64,000 nt of DNA from Paraphysomonas bandaiensis (lineage: Eukaryota; Chrysophyceae), in assembly GCA_965644295.1 (NCBI GenBank), contig CBFFRP010000298.1:248001-312000 (forward strand), written 5' to 3'. The notes under the pieces are model-generated. The model saw only the letters and a list, made by a program, of their open reading frames with translations. It did not search any database and was not told the origin of the DNA. This document shows, piece after piece, positions 34,726-44,374 of this stretch (positions are counted from its first letter, which is position 1; every line of letters starts with the position of its first letter). A program made the position numbers and the translations under genes.

Positions 34726-37700
34726 TCATTGTCTTACACAATACTGGTTAGGGCATTGTCTTGTCTTCCACACAGTATTGACCCTCCGTTCTTCCGTGAT
34801 ATTACCTTGATACACTGGATGTTCTGCTACCCGATGTTTCGTCTTAGCCATCCATTTCATTGTTTCTGCGTATGACTTTCCTTTCATGACAACAGGTATA
34901 CCCTCTGGTGTTCGCACCACAAAAGCACGATGCTCTTTCAACTCCTTCACCTCCGCTCCTCCCCATAAGCATGAAGCCGTCATATTAGGTATCAGATCAA
35001 ACTTACACTTCCATATGCTTTGTATCGGATGTCCAGTCTTCAATTCTCCCAACATTTCACCATAATACTCCACTCCGTCTATCCGCATACATAAATATAC
35101 ATACTTTGTCACTCGTTCCGGACATCTTCCTTGTCCTGTAGCTCCCATCACCAGGTATTGTTGATCCCTTGGATACTCATGAACTTCTAAACCCATTTCT
35201 TCTGCTAGCCCTTCATGCATGAATGCTCCCTCTGATCCACCATCCACATGAATTGCCATCGGAATTGTCTCTTCTCTTACAATCGCTTCTCCACACCACC
35301 AAGTTAAAGTATCCATCCTTATCTTCTTATCATCATGTTGTGCCGGTGACGTCATCGTATGTGCCACACTGACTTTTCTATTAGACACCTGCTGATTTCC
35401 ATCCACTGACTTCACCGTCTCTAATCCTCTGGTTTCCTCTACCCTTTCCTTGGTCGGCTCTCCTACGGTCCGCACATGATGTAAGACATTCCTCATACTC
35501 TTCACCTGCTCTTCTTTCGCATCAGCTACCATTTGTACGAATTTTCTTTTCAACACATCTCCAAGTTCTTGCCACGCCTTGCTATTTTGCTTCATGACCT
35601 CAAATATCTTCTCTAAAGTCTTCGCCTCAAACTTAGCAAATCTCCATGGCTTATATCCGTTAAACTCCGCACATTTCATATATGTCCCATCATCTTTCTT
35701 CCTATCATCTCTAAATGGACAAAAACGGTTCATATAGTGTTTAAACCCACATGTCTCACACTTAAGGAACTTCCATGGTCGGGTACTTCTTTCTAGTCCA
35801 TCTATCCTTCGTTCACACTTTTCTGGAGCTGCTCTTCCCGCATACACTCCATGTGACCTTACCACCTTCTCATTCTTACTGTTAAGGCTGTCTTGATCCA
35901 CTATCCGAGGTACAATCTGTGCAACAGTAGACACTAAAAAGTTCCGATCATATTGCACGTTCCTCACTCCCATACACTGCTTTATTTGGATAATGCTCTC
36001 CACTTCATCTGCTACCCTTTTACCTACTCGTGGCATATCTATAGTCTTCACCTTGAACTTGTGATATAACTCTCTCTCTGGCTCAGTTACTCCCGCTTGC
36101 GTAATTAAATATCTTAACTCCGTCAGAGACTTCTCAAACGCCTGTGGTGATTCGTCGGATAACTCGAACCTATCGATCTCCATCATTAATACTGCAGGAT
36201 CCATCTTTACCCCGAAGGCTTCTGTAAACAATATGGAGAACTGATACAGTGCATATCCCCATGCCACAACATCCGTCTCAGGGGTCTCCTCTGCTCGTCT
36301 GTTCCTATCTATGTCCATCTCGAAGTCACCTGATGCCATTCTCCATCTCACCTCTTCAGCTAACTCTCCTTTGAATACTGTTCCTCCTCTTATCTCCGCT
36401 AATATTCTCATGGGTGACATATTCGCAGTATGCGCTGCTGCATAAAGACTATCAAAGAACTGGACACAATCCACTCCCTTCACCATTCCTGCTGAGCGTC
36501 CTAAAGCATCAAAGTCTATAGGTTGGAATCTCAGCTTTCCTGCGGTCTCCATCCTCATCCATCGAGGTATAGGTATCTTCCCCAATAAGTCAAACACATG
36601 CTGCGCAACATTCCGAGTCCTCAGAAAACTCTGACACTTTTCCTCTAACTGCCAATCCAGACTACTCTTGTACTCCTTTCCCACCATATTACACCAGCGG
36701 CAGAATGTCTTATATCCACATGTCTCTGCTTCTTCCCGTGTCATAATAGTCTGTATTCCTGGTAAAGGCCCTCTCATAACTCCCTTCCTATATACTCCTG
36801 CGTCGTTCTCCCATTCATCACTATCTGTTTCATCAACTTCCTCCATCATTACGCGCATCCTGTCTAAGGTCCTTCTATTGCTATCACACATGCTCTCTCC
36901 TTTCTGTATCCACAACATCCTTGCCTTCTCTGATAACTCCTTCCTAGCAGCTAACAGCGCCTCTTGCTGAGCCTCCACATACTGTATCCTCTCCCCTATT
37001 CGGTTTAGTTCAGTCAGCTGGCTGAGCATCTTTATACCCGTCTCCATACTACCACTCAATAGTCTTCTTCGATTCCGGAGCCAATATTCACACGCCTGAC
37101 GGTGCGCTGCAGTCAACCCTTCATTCCCTACTCCTATTTCTAATTCTTTCATCAACAGTCGATGCAACTCTCTTTCACTCTGTACACTTCTACTTAATCT
37201 CCCAATCTGTCCTTTTACACTCCGTTCTCTACTAGGCTCCACCAACCATTCAGGTACTCTCATCTGCTTTTCTATCTCTTCTCCAAGACCTCTGGATAGG
37301 TCCCTAAAATTCACTTCTCTCACATAATCCTCTCTTTTACTATATCTAGGGCCTCCTGATGGGCCCCTCATATCTTCTTCAGTTGCATAATCCTCTCTTC
37401 TACTATATCTAGGACCTCCTGATGGGCCCCTCATATCTTCTTCAGTTGCATAATCCTCTCTTCTACTATATCTAGGACCTCCTGATGGGCCCTTCAAATC
37501 TTCATCTTTCATATAATCATCTCTTCTGGCATATCTAGGACCTCCTGATGGGCCCCTCACATCTTCATCTTTCTTGTAATCATCTCTTCTACTATATCTA
37601 GGACCTCCTAATGGGCCCCTCACATCTTCTTCAGTTGCATAAACATATCTTCTTTTAATATTCTCTTCTCTTCCTGTGCTCCTCCACGAGCTCTTCATAT

Positions 37701-38121
37701 CATCTCTACTACTCCTATCCCCCATCTCCAGGTCTCTGCCTCCAAGAATAGGATCACGCATCCATTCTATCTGCTCTGTAGACCTTCCAGACCAATTGGG
37801 TTGGGTTCCACCTTTCCTGTCATCCATACTCTGCATCCTCAGCCCGTGCTCCAATAGGTCCTTCTGTGCATGGGACCGCAGTTCCTCCTTAGTCTCCTGT
37901 CTCTCCTCTCCCTCATGGTCTAGGCTGATACTCTCAATGTTTCCCTCTTCTGGCGAAGGCTCTCTCTGAGATCGTGCCGATAGTGCGCTGGGTGACGCAT
38001 GGCTGAGTTGATCACTCTCAACCACTGTACCCAGCCCACGTTGTCCACCAAGTGTAACGACTACGGGTGATTGAGCCTCGCTATCATGACTAACATTGCT
38101 GGTCTTATCATCCCTGTCCAT
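34726..38121 (-). CDS. Retrotransposon Gag-protease polyprotein
   Basis: A single frame of 1131 residues from the ATG at 38121, which lies inside the 5' LTR; a TAA stands just upstream of the open frame. Residues about 150-290 hold five 21-residue tandem repeats built on RGPSGGPRYSRREDYATEED. A long helical charged region follows (capsid-like), then a zinc-binding block CETCGFKHYMNRFC, which is CX2CX3HX5C rather than the usual CX2CX4HX4C. Next come basic linkers and a retropepsin-like site, MAIHVDGGSEGAFMHEGLA, with DGG in place of D(T/S)G. The protein stops soon after the protease. No polymerase or integrase is encoded. Confidence 0.88.
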   Translation of the reverse strand: MDRDDKTSNVSHDSEAQSPVVVTLGGQRGLGTVVESDQLSHASPSALSARSQREPSPEEGNIESISLDHEGEERQETKEELRSHAQKDLLEHGLRMQSMDDRKGGTQPNWSGRSTEQIEWMRDPILGGRDLEMGDRSSRDDMKSSWRSTGREENIKRRYVYATEEDVRGPLGGPRYSRRDDYKKDEDVRGPSGGPRYARRDDYMKDEDLKGPSGGPRYSRREDYATEEDMRGPSGGPRYSRREDYATEEDMRGPSGGPRYSKREDYVREVNFRDLSRGLGEEIEKQMRVPEWLVEPSRERSVKGQIGRLSRSVQSERELHRLLMKELEIGVGNEGLTAAHRQACEYWLRNRRRLLSGSMETGIKMLSQLTELNRIGERIQYVEAQQEALLAARKELSEKARMLWIQKGESMCDSNRRTLDRMRVMMEEVDETDSDEWENDAGVYRKGVMRGPLPGIQTIMTREEAETCGYKTFCRWCNMVGKEYKSSLDWQLEEKCQSFLRTRNVAQHVFDLLGKIPIPRWMRMETAGKLRFQPIDFDALGRSAGMVKGVDCVQFFDSLYAAAHTANMSPMRILAEIRGGTVFKGELAEEVRWRMASGDFEMDIDRNRRAEETPETDVVAWGYALYQFSILFTEAFGVKMDPAVLMMEIDRFELSDESPQAFEKSLTELRYLITQAGVTEPERELYHKFKVKTIDMPRVGKRVADEVESIIQIKQCMGVRNVQYDRNFLVSTVAQIVPRIVDQDSLNSKNEKVVRSHGVYAGRAAPEKCERRIDGLERSTRPWKFLKCETCGFKHYMNRFCPFRDDRKKDDGTYMKCAEFNGYKPWRFAKFEAKTLEKIFEVMKQNSKAWQELGDVLKRKFVQMVADAKEEQVKSMRNVLHHVRTVGEPTKERVEETRGLETVKSVDGNQQVSNRKVSVAHTMTSPAQHDDKKIRMDTLTWWCGEAIVREETIPMAIHVDGGSEGAFMHEGLAEEMGLEVHEYPRDQQYLVMGATGQGRCPERVTKYVYLCMRIDGVEYYGEMLGELKTGHPIQSIWKCKFDLIPNMTASCLWGGAEVKELKEHRAFVVRTPEGIPVVMKGKSYAETMKWMAKTKHRVAEHPVYQGNITEERRVNTVWKTRQCPNQYCVRQ

Positions 38122-38633
38122 GTGCACAGGTGATGTGGGGTAGGATAGTCTTCTCACAACACTCTTCACTTAACTTCCTCTTCTTACTCTTTACTTCGCT
38201 ACTTCTTAACTTTCAACAACTACAATATCAACTTTCACTATTATATCTAAAACTCCATATCCTTCTACCTATATCCCCATAGTTAATTCTAGAAGTGGTT
38301 TCCCAGCCATAAATAGCTAGTTTTCTACTTCCAGAAATAATCATATAGAAATCCCTTAACATCCTGCTATCTACTCCTATATCATCCTACAGAATACCTA
38401 CGTATACCATCATAATACTGTACGGGTTATCATGAACGTCCGTTACATCCGTATGTACGGGTAGTTCCGGTACACTCCAACCCTATATCTAGCCTTAATA
38501 CCCGTATCTTCTAATCTAATCATAACTACCATCTACATCTCATCTCATACTACAACCTACATCACTTCATCTTATTCTTCAGCCATAACAACCTCCTAAA
38601 TCACCCATACTTGTCATACCCAATTTTGCTACA
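38053..38633 (-). repeat. 5' LTR of the Gag-protease element
   Basis: TG...CA ends. On the minus strand it contains the promoter side and the first 69 coding bases of the Gag frame. Just inside it (about 38035-38051) the minus strand reads TTGGTGGACAACGTGGG, whose complement ends in CCA as a tRNA 3' end would, so it may be the primer-binding site while also being coding sequence. Confidence 0.9.
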
Positions 38634-38637
38634 TAAC
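38634..38637. repeat. Target-site duplication TAAC (right)
   Basis: Matches 34049-34052. Confidence 0.75.
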
Positions 38638-39071
38638 TTATAATCTCAGCATAGAGTGAAAGTATTGTTCAGTTATGTTTTTCTAACATAAATAATTTCT
38701 ATGTGCAACTGACATGAATAAGTTGTAAAGTAAAATAGCTGATACCAGTAACTAAGCACAGTACAAAAAAATTAAAACTCTGATAATCATAATTGATCAT
38801 GCATTCTAATATGTGAAATTGGTTAACAACACTCCTTACGTCATAGTGAGGAGGCCAATTTCAACATTCCAACCACTATAACTGTCGTTAGTTCGGTAAG
38901 CCGTGAGAAGGCATAAATAATGAAAACTAGTTTGTTGTTTTACTGAAGTACCATACATACATAGATACATAGCACACTAAAGTTTCTTGAGAAAACATAT
39001 ATATGAAGGAGATGAACACATAACAGCAGTAATTTTCAAAATCACAGACGCTGCCTGCCCATGGTATGCTA
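38638..39071. other. AT-rich intergenic, no gene seen
   Basis: Between the retrotransposon and the EEP gene. Nothing supported. Confidence 0.45.
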
Positions 39072-40151
39072 CTACGGCTCAAGGTCACTATGAAGCTTAT
39101 TCGTCAGGTCTTTGTTTCCAAGTTGCAGTGTGCAGGTGACTGGTAGGTGGTCGCTCCCGTATTCTCGGAGCGCCCATTCACTTCTGGCGGCCGCCTGTCT
39201 GGTCTGAAAAACCATCACAAGAGCAAGCATCAGTGTTACTGGTAACAATAACAACAATAAAATAACCAATACTGCTTTTCGCCAAGCAGATGGTAAAACC
39301 GACTCCTTTAACCAACCAAACGTGGTGTGTACAGGAAGTGTACCGATTACGTAAGGAAGGGGACACTCCGGCACATCCGTGCCAGTTGTTTTCACAGCAG
39401 TGGTCGCAAATATATGATCAATACGTGCCGACCCAGGCTTACCATATACACTAGCTGTTGTAATATTCTTGAAACCCTCGAAGCAGCAGGTAAAAGTATG
39501 CTTTGACTGAATATGGGATAAAGCATGCGATCTCAGTTCCAGATTAAAATCTCCGCCCCAAATTACTACAGGATCGGTGTCGTCACTACCCTTTATATTA
39601 ACCAAATCATTTACCAGCTTCTGGTGTAAATATAGCATTTGTCGACCAGCTAACGTAGTGCTATCAGCATCTGCATGCGTGCACACAAATGTCACCCGCC
39701 GCTTCCATTTCGTGCTATAGCAGTGTGCCAGCAATGAGAAATTCCCTCGTGAATATTCAGGCACCGCTTGACCATCATCTGGATCAATGCACACTTGTTC
39801 AAAGGTAACCTCAGTAAACTCTGACTTAGACAGCATTATACAGAGACCATTCTCTCTCGGCTCAAAGTTGGTGGAGGAAGTTAACCAGTTGGACCACAGT
39901 TTAGCTGGAAATGGAGCGAAATGGATTGTATACTTCTCATCTAATTCCTGTGTAGTGCCTCGCATATTTTCCAATGATTCTGCTTCTACTTCCTCCATCA
40001 TAACAGCATCAGAGCTCAATTCCAATAATCTATCAGCCACAATTCGATTTCTAGCAGAGGGATCGAGAAGAGGAAGGGACCCGGATGTGTAGAGTTCGGG
40101 ACTTGCCCAAACTGGGGCAAGGATATTAAATGCTGTTACTTTTAAGGACAT
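39072..40151 (-). CDS. Endonuclease/exonuclease/phosphatase-fold protein with internal membrane segment
   Basis: Intronless 359-residue protein of the EEP superfamily (Mg-dependent nucleases, CCR4-type deadenylases, sphingomyelinases and similar phosphoesterases). The catalytic positions are visible: LKVTAFNIL (Asn), AVMMEEVE (Glu), VTFVCTHADAD, VVIWGGDFNLELRSH, SARIDHIFAT and the last block GSDHLPVTC. Between the SARIDH and SDH blocks there is an unusual insert of about 75 residues. It holds a strong membrane segment, WRKAVLVILLLLLLPVTLML (about residues 290-310). This topology recalls membrane-bound neutral sphingomyelinase-like enzymes, but there the membrane segments usually lie at the C-terminus. 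Substrate unknown. Confidence 0.8.
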   Translation of the reverse strand: MSLKVTAFNILAPVWASPELYTSGSLPLLDPSARNRIVADRLLELSSDAVMMEEVEAESLENMRGTTQELDEKYTIHFAPFPAKLWSNWLTSSTNFEPRENGLCIMLSKSEFTEVTFEQVCIDPDDGQAVPEYSRGNFSLLAHCYSTKWKRRVTFVCTHADADSTTLAGRQMLYLHQKLVNDLVNIKGSDDTDPVVIWGGDFNLELRSHALSHIQSKHTFTCCFEGFKNITTASVYGKPGSARIDHIFATTAVKTTGTDVPECPLPYVIGTLPVHTTFGWLKESVLPSAWRKAVLVILLLLLLPVTLMLALVMVFQTRQAAARSEWALREYGSDHLPVTCTLQLGNKDLTNKLHSDLEP

Positions 40152-40564
40152 ATCAGAAAGGACAAGTCAAGGATTTATATATGGGTTCAGGAGGAACTTG
40201 ATATCCTTTAGCTGTGTGGGTATACATAGAGGGGTCACAGTGCAAGTGTGTGTGTGTGTTTTTTTGGTGATATGTGAGTATGCCGGTACTCTGTATACCG
40301 GTATACCGTACGAAGTATATTGTACAATTCAGTGGTTTTCATGGACACATGGGTGGGCATATTTTTTGGAAAAACACGGACAAAAACTACTCAATTCATA
40401 AAAATCTGGATATTTCTCAGTTTGTGGCTACTAAAAAATTGCCAATTGAACCTTTTCTCGGCACGTTTTTCTTTCCAAATGCAGTGCTGATTTTAAGGGC
40501 GATGAAAGATCACACACTTTAGATCCAGTCCATGGTATCAATCATCTTCCTCTGGCTATAGAAT
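40152..40564. promoter_or_regulatory. Divergent promoter region of the EEP and His-rich membrane protein genes
   Basis: A 413-bp spacer with a GT repeat at about 40242-40260 and CTGTATACCGGTATACCGTAC, a palindrome-rich block near 40290-40310. Confidence 0.4.
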
Positions 40565-41702
40565 ATGGTAGCAATGCAATCATATCGTATATCTCTTTGG
40601 CGTCTATGTGGAATATGTTATATCGCATGTTTGGTTCGATCTCTGTTGATCCCACTTTCGTTTGAGATTGTTCGATATATATGGAAGAACCCCAATTACA
40701 CCAGCGCTCACTGTCTAATGAAACTTGTGAACGAAACAGATCCTACTCACTTTGGTTCTCACTTATTTTATCAGGATTTGGTGTATGATGACGAGTGTGA
40801 TATTGAGCAGTATGTGCTCGATCAGTACTCTCATAACGAATACCGATATCTCAATTCATTTTTCTTAGCTCTGGCTATCGCTGGTATTGTGTCAGCTGTG
40901 TCAGACTGGAGGAATGTTTTATCTTATAAGTTTTTGGGAGTTTTGTTCGCTGGATACCAGTTATCACAGTTGCATCACTGCTTCTCTCATTTTGGTCAAG
41001 ATATATCGTTTTTTGCAGGTAATATTCTACACCACTCTAATACCTCTAGATACATAGATCAGAGCAATGCTTCGTTCGTTGATAACGTGCCACAAGGTTT
41101 TGCACTCACAATCATAATAACTGTTACTTGGGCCTGCATTGTGAGGGCTCTTTTGCCGGCATATGATCCTATACTTTCAAAACACATCAGTTGGAGAACA
41201 CTGTTCTTCTCTAACGTTATATGTGGGTTTCTAGTGGCTTATCAGGTATAATACTAACTGTATATAGTAGTGATGTATTGTTGTTGTTTTGGGTAGAATG
41301 CTGTTTGTGCGCTGATATTCTGACTTTTCGTAGGTGAAGGTGGCACATCCGGAGCTTCATCGCGTTGCGAATGAGCAAATGTCTTCGGCCTTGCCTTTCT
41401 CCTGGGAATACACAGCATACCGTCATGTATACGGTCATCATACCACCGGGGAGTGGTTTGGTCCCCACCCTCTCATCGATCCCTGCTTTTCAGTTGCCTT
41501 GCGACTGTATGCCTACCTACACAATACAGTTCTTGGATTGCAGCTCCATACCCTTCCTCACTACATATTTGCTGTTGGGTTCGATTCGGTGTTAAGCATG
41601 GTGGTAGTATGTTGCATATGGGCAACACTGAGACTAGTTGCATTATTTCTTGAGGCCGTAGAGAGGTGCCTACCCAAAAGTATTGGTTTGAAAGAGGCGT
41701 AG
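40565..41702 (+). CDS. Polytopic membrane protein with desaturase/hydroxylase-like histidine boxes
   Basis: Two exons, 40565-41245 and 41334-41702, give 349 residues. Hydrophobic segments lie near the N-terminus (LCGICYIACLVRSLLIPLSF), in the centre (FFLALAIAGIVSAV, FLGVLFAGYQL, ALTIIITVTWACIVRALL) and near the C-terminus (VLSMVVVCCIWATLRLVALF). Histidine clusters face the same region: QLHHCFSHFGQD, then VKVAHPELHRVANEQ and YRHVYGHHTTGEWFGPHP. HVYGHH fits the HX(2-3)HH box of membrane di-iron desaturases and hydroxylases, but the full three-box pattern is not canonical. A di-iron lipid-modifying enzyme is a reasonable guess; the exact family is not recognised. Confidence 0.65.
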
Positions 41703-41985
41703 ATATGTTGGCGTGTATACGTTCTGGTCGTGCCATAATGCCTGAAAATAAATGTAGGACTAGCACTATTGAAATTATTGCTACTTACAGTTTTTGTGCA
41801 CGTATTCAGATGTAAGTTATAAAATAAAATTTAAATCAACCTTGGTGACAAGCACTGTGGCTTGTACTATATACTCTATAATGTATATCCTTTTTGTCTT
41901 CGTCAATGCTGAATGCTTAACTCCGCAGTGCATACTGCTGCTATTAAGTTATACTAATAGCGATAATATTAGGCCATCGTCACCA
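41703..41985. other. Short intergenic stretch, no gene seen
   Basis: 3' flank of the membrane protein gene. Confidence 0.4.
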
Positions 41986-42009
41986 ACCAATAAAACTATC
42001 ACCCAGTTC

Positions 42010-42145
42010 AATATTTACGGGAAATATTATTCAACCTAGTCAAATTGGTTGAATTATCTAGTCACACTCTTTTTGGTGGAATAACCTAGTCAAAGTAATA
42101 AATGATTCAACCTAGTCATTTTTTAGTTATAAACCTAGTCATAAA
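42010..42145 (-). repeat. AACCTAGTCA repeat cluster (related to 52890-53045)
   Basis: Five copies of CTAGTCA, most as AACCTAGTCA, at irregular spacing of about 20-35 bp. The reverse complement matches the block GACTAGGTTGAGTAATATTT near 53025. Confidence 0.6.
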
Positions 42146-42469
42146 ATGTACTCGCATATAACTAAGCATTAAAAAACGATGAAGTCACACAGCAGGTAAA
42201 GTGAAACCAACGCAGCATAGATCAGGTCAAAGCAGAGTTAGAGTATAGAAAAAGAGATATTTCATAGTAGCATAGACAGAACTCCACCGCTCAAGTAGCA
42301 TAAACAGGCATAATCTCTTCTTCGTTCTCTGAACAGAATATCCATATATTTCTTCAAGTTCCTAAATTTCGTTAAAGTTTAAAGTTGTTGGTGTAAAATT
42401 CTGTTGGTAATCTTGTAAAGTTTGACTTTATACGAGAAGTATTAACTCGTACTCGATGCTGAGAATTAT

Positions 42470-42730
42470 AAATTGTAAACAATATCTCTTATCATTCACC
42501 AATTTCATGTTGTCTCTACGTCACTGCCACCACTCATTTCTCGTACGATCTTACTTCGTCACAACTACTTGCATCGTCACTATATTCATATCCCGTTTTA
42601 CTACTATATATACTTATATATTCTCACAGTACGATTAATAAGAGTACAATTGTATGCTACTGAAATTTAAATAACTTATTACTACAGCTTTCAATTGCTC
42701 TCATATAGTAGAACTCAACAATGTCATGCA
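42470..42730 (-). repeat. Dispersed repeat family A (inverted copy)
   Basis: Contains CAGCTTTCAATTGCTCTCA and AGAACTCAACAATGTCA, the reverse complement of the start of the copies at 33465 and 33778, plus a CGTACGATCTTAC block matching their GATCGTATGA part. Confidence 0.55.
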
Positions 42731-43152
42731 TTTTGTTGTATCTACAAATTAAGAAGATGATTTTACCATTGAAAAGGCCCTTTAAAAAATTGTTTTCCGC
42801 AGAAGCTAGCCTATGCATCACTTAGGTAGTGGTGATATGAGATATGAGATGTGACACATGAAGGGGAATATTTGTACTGATTTCAACGGGCACTACAGCA
42901 GTGTGTGGGTCGGGAATCGATGTTGTAGATAATAAGTAATAGAACATGTATGTGTAATTATTTCAACTTATAAAAATAGTATAGAGTATAGAGTTGTGCA
43001 GTCAGTTGGTCTTCAATAAATTAAATCCGTTCATCCCAAACCTTGACATTATAAATCCCAAACGGTAATAGGGCGTTATTTGAGCAGTAAGTTTAGTCAC
43101 ATTTGAGAAGGAAATTGTACATAGTAGCTCTTGAAATCCAAACTCATTGTGC
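42731..43152. other. AT-rich intergenic, no gene seen
   Basis: No supported frame or RNA gene. Confidence 0.4.
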
Positions 43153-43580
43153 CAGTTCTGTTATGTGTCAAAAGCAAGATTAATATTTATTTAGAAGTAT
43201 ATAATGTAATAGTATATATATTATACTGAAAGTCTTGTTATTTTGCAATAGGCGTTAAGAACCTGCACCAATGTAGTGGTTAGTTGAATGCTAGACATAT
43301 CATTTAGACCTCTACCCATAACTAATCAGCACAAATTCTATTATCCTACTATTTAGCGCTACTGATGCTGCTTGTGCGTCGCCGCAAGCACCAAGGTGCG
43401 ACCACTTCCGTTCTTAAGGTTGATTGAGAGTTTCGCCCTGATCGTGTGTTCTAGGACTCACTGGCGCGTGTTGACAGGGGTCTCCCCTTGGGGTGAGATT
43501 CTACCAGGCTCTGAGTTACAGTTCTGTTATGTGTCAAAGGCAAGATTAATATTTATTTAGAAGTATATAATGTAATAGTA
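43153..43580 (-). mobile_element. Repeat family B copy flanked by 62-bp direct repeats
   Basis: 43215-43518 is the reverse complement of family B (compare 25490-25790), about 85-90% identical by eye. It is bracketed by direct repeats 43153-43214 and 43519-43580 that begin CAGTTCTGTTATGTGTCAAA and differ at one position. So either the insertion duplicated 62 bp of host DNA, or the direct repeats are termini of a larger element. Confidence 0.75.
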
Positions 43581-44374
43581 AGCAAGATAATTACAGTAGA
43601 GAGATTCAGTCACGATAACTATTAACTATATAATATGTCACTCTTTATGCTCTACGCTTAATTTGTGAGCACATAATAATAAGGTTTTGCATGGATATGC
43701 TGTGAAGTATTTACATGTTGCTCCGGGACATGTTGCGGTCCAGTATTTATATGCAAAGAGATCTTGACTATATAATATTTAACTGATACGTAATCAATAA
43801 TAAGGTCTCAGTGTATGACAGTTTTGTGCTATACTCACACTAGAAATAGTAATAGACATGTACCACTTGTAAATAAAAAGCGAGACACTACTTAACAGTA
43901 GACTGATTGCTCACACTGTTCCCCCACGTTTCTCTGAAGGCAAATAACTCGACAGTCGACAGGAGGTGTCTGAGCATCACGGCCGAGATTTTCTTCAAAA
44001 ATAACGGCGTGGTAGCAGCCAAAAACTACTCTTACACATTCTTGAAAAATAGTACACTCTCTAGTGCACCTATATACAGTAGACAACAGCAAGGTAGTAG
44101 AGAAATTACGTTAGAACCGTTACCACAGTATCAGTCATAGTGACTCTAATAACAAGGTGACATTATTATGGCAATTGAAATGACTTATGATCACTGGAAC
44201 TGTTCGCAAATCAAACAACCTGCTATACTGTGCAAACTATGGGCATGAGAGCAGCTGGAGACATACTAGAAAAAGATCAAACACTAATTTTCATCAGGTT
44301 AAATGCCATTGGACACCGTTCAGAAGAGTATAACAGCATGCCATTGACCTTAAACGCATTGGCGATGAATTGAT
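43581..44374. other. Intergenic, no supported gene
   Basis: A 77-codon frame at 43907-44140 has no family signature and no intron context; I do not call it a gene. Confidence 0.4.

Larger units (their letters stand above)
34053..38633 (-). mobile_element. Complete LTR retrotransposon with Gag-protease ORF only
   Basis: Two direct repeats, 34053-34635 (583 bp) and 38053-38633 (581 bp), are nearly identical, with only a few substitutions and one small gap by eye, so insertion was recent. On the minus strand each begins TGTAGCAAAATTG and ends GTCGTTACA. A purine run AGGGGGAAG (about 34636-34644 on the plus strand as its complement) sits just before the 3' LTR. TAAC target duplications flank the element. 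Between the LTRs there is only one frame, coding Gag plus a retropepsin-like domain. No reverse transcriptase, RNase H or integrase sequence fits in the remaining 90 bp, so the element must use enzymes from another element. Confidence 0.92.

Noticed and set aside
43907-44140. 77-codon plus-strand frame
   Set aside because: No domain or conserved pattern; lies in the 3' flank of eIF1A.
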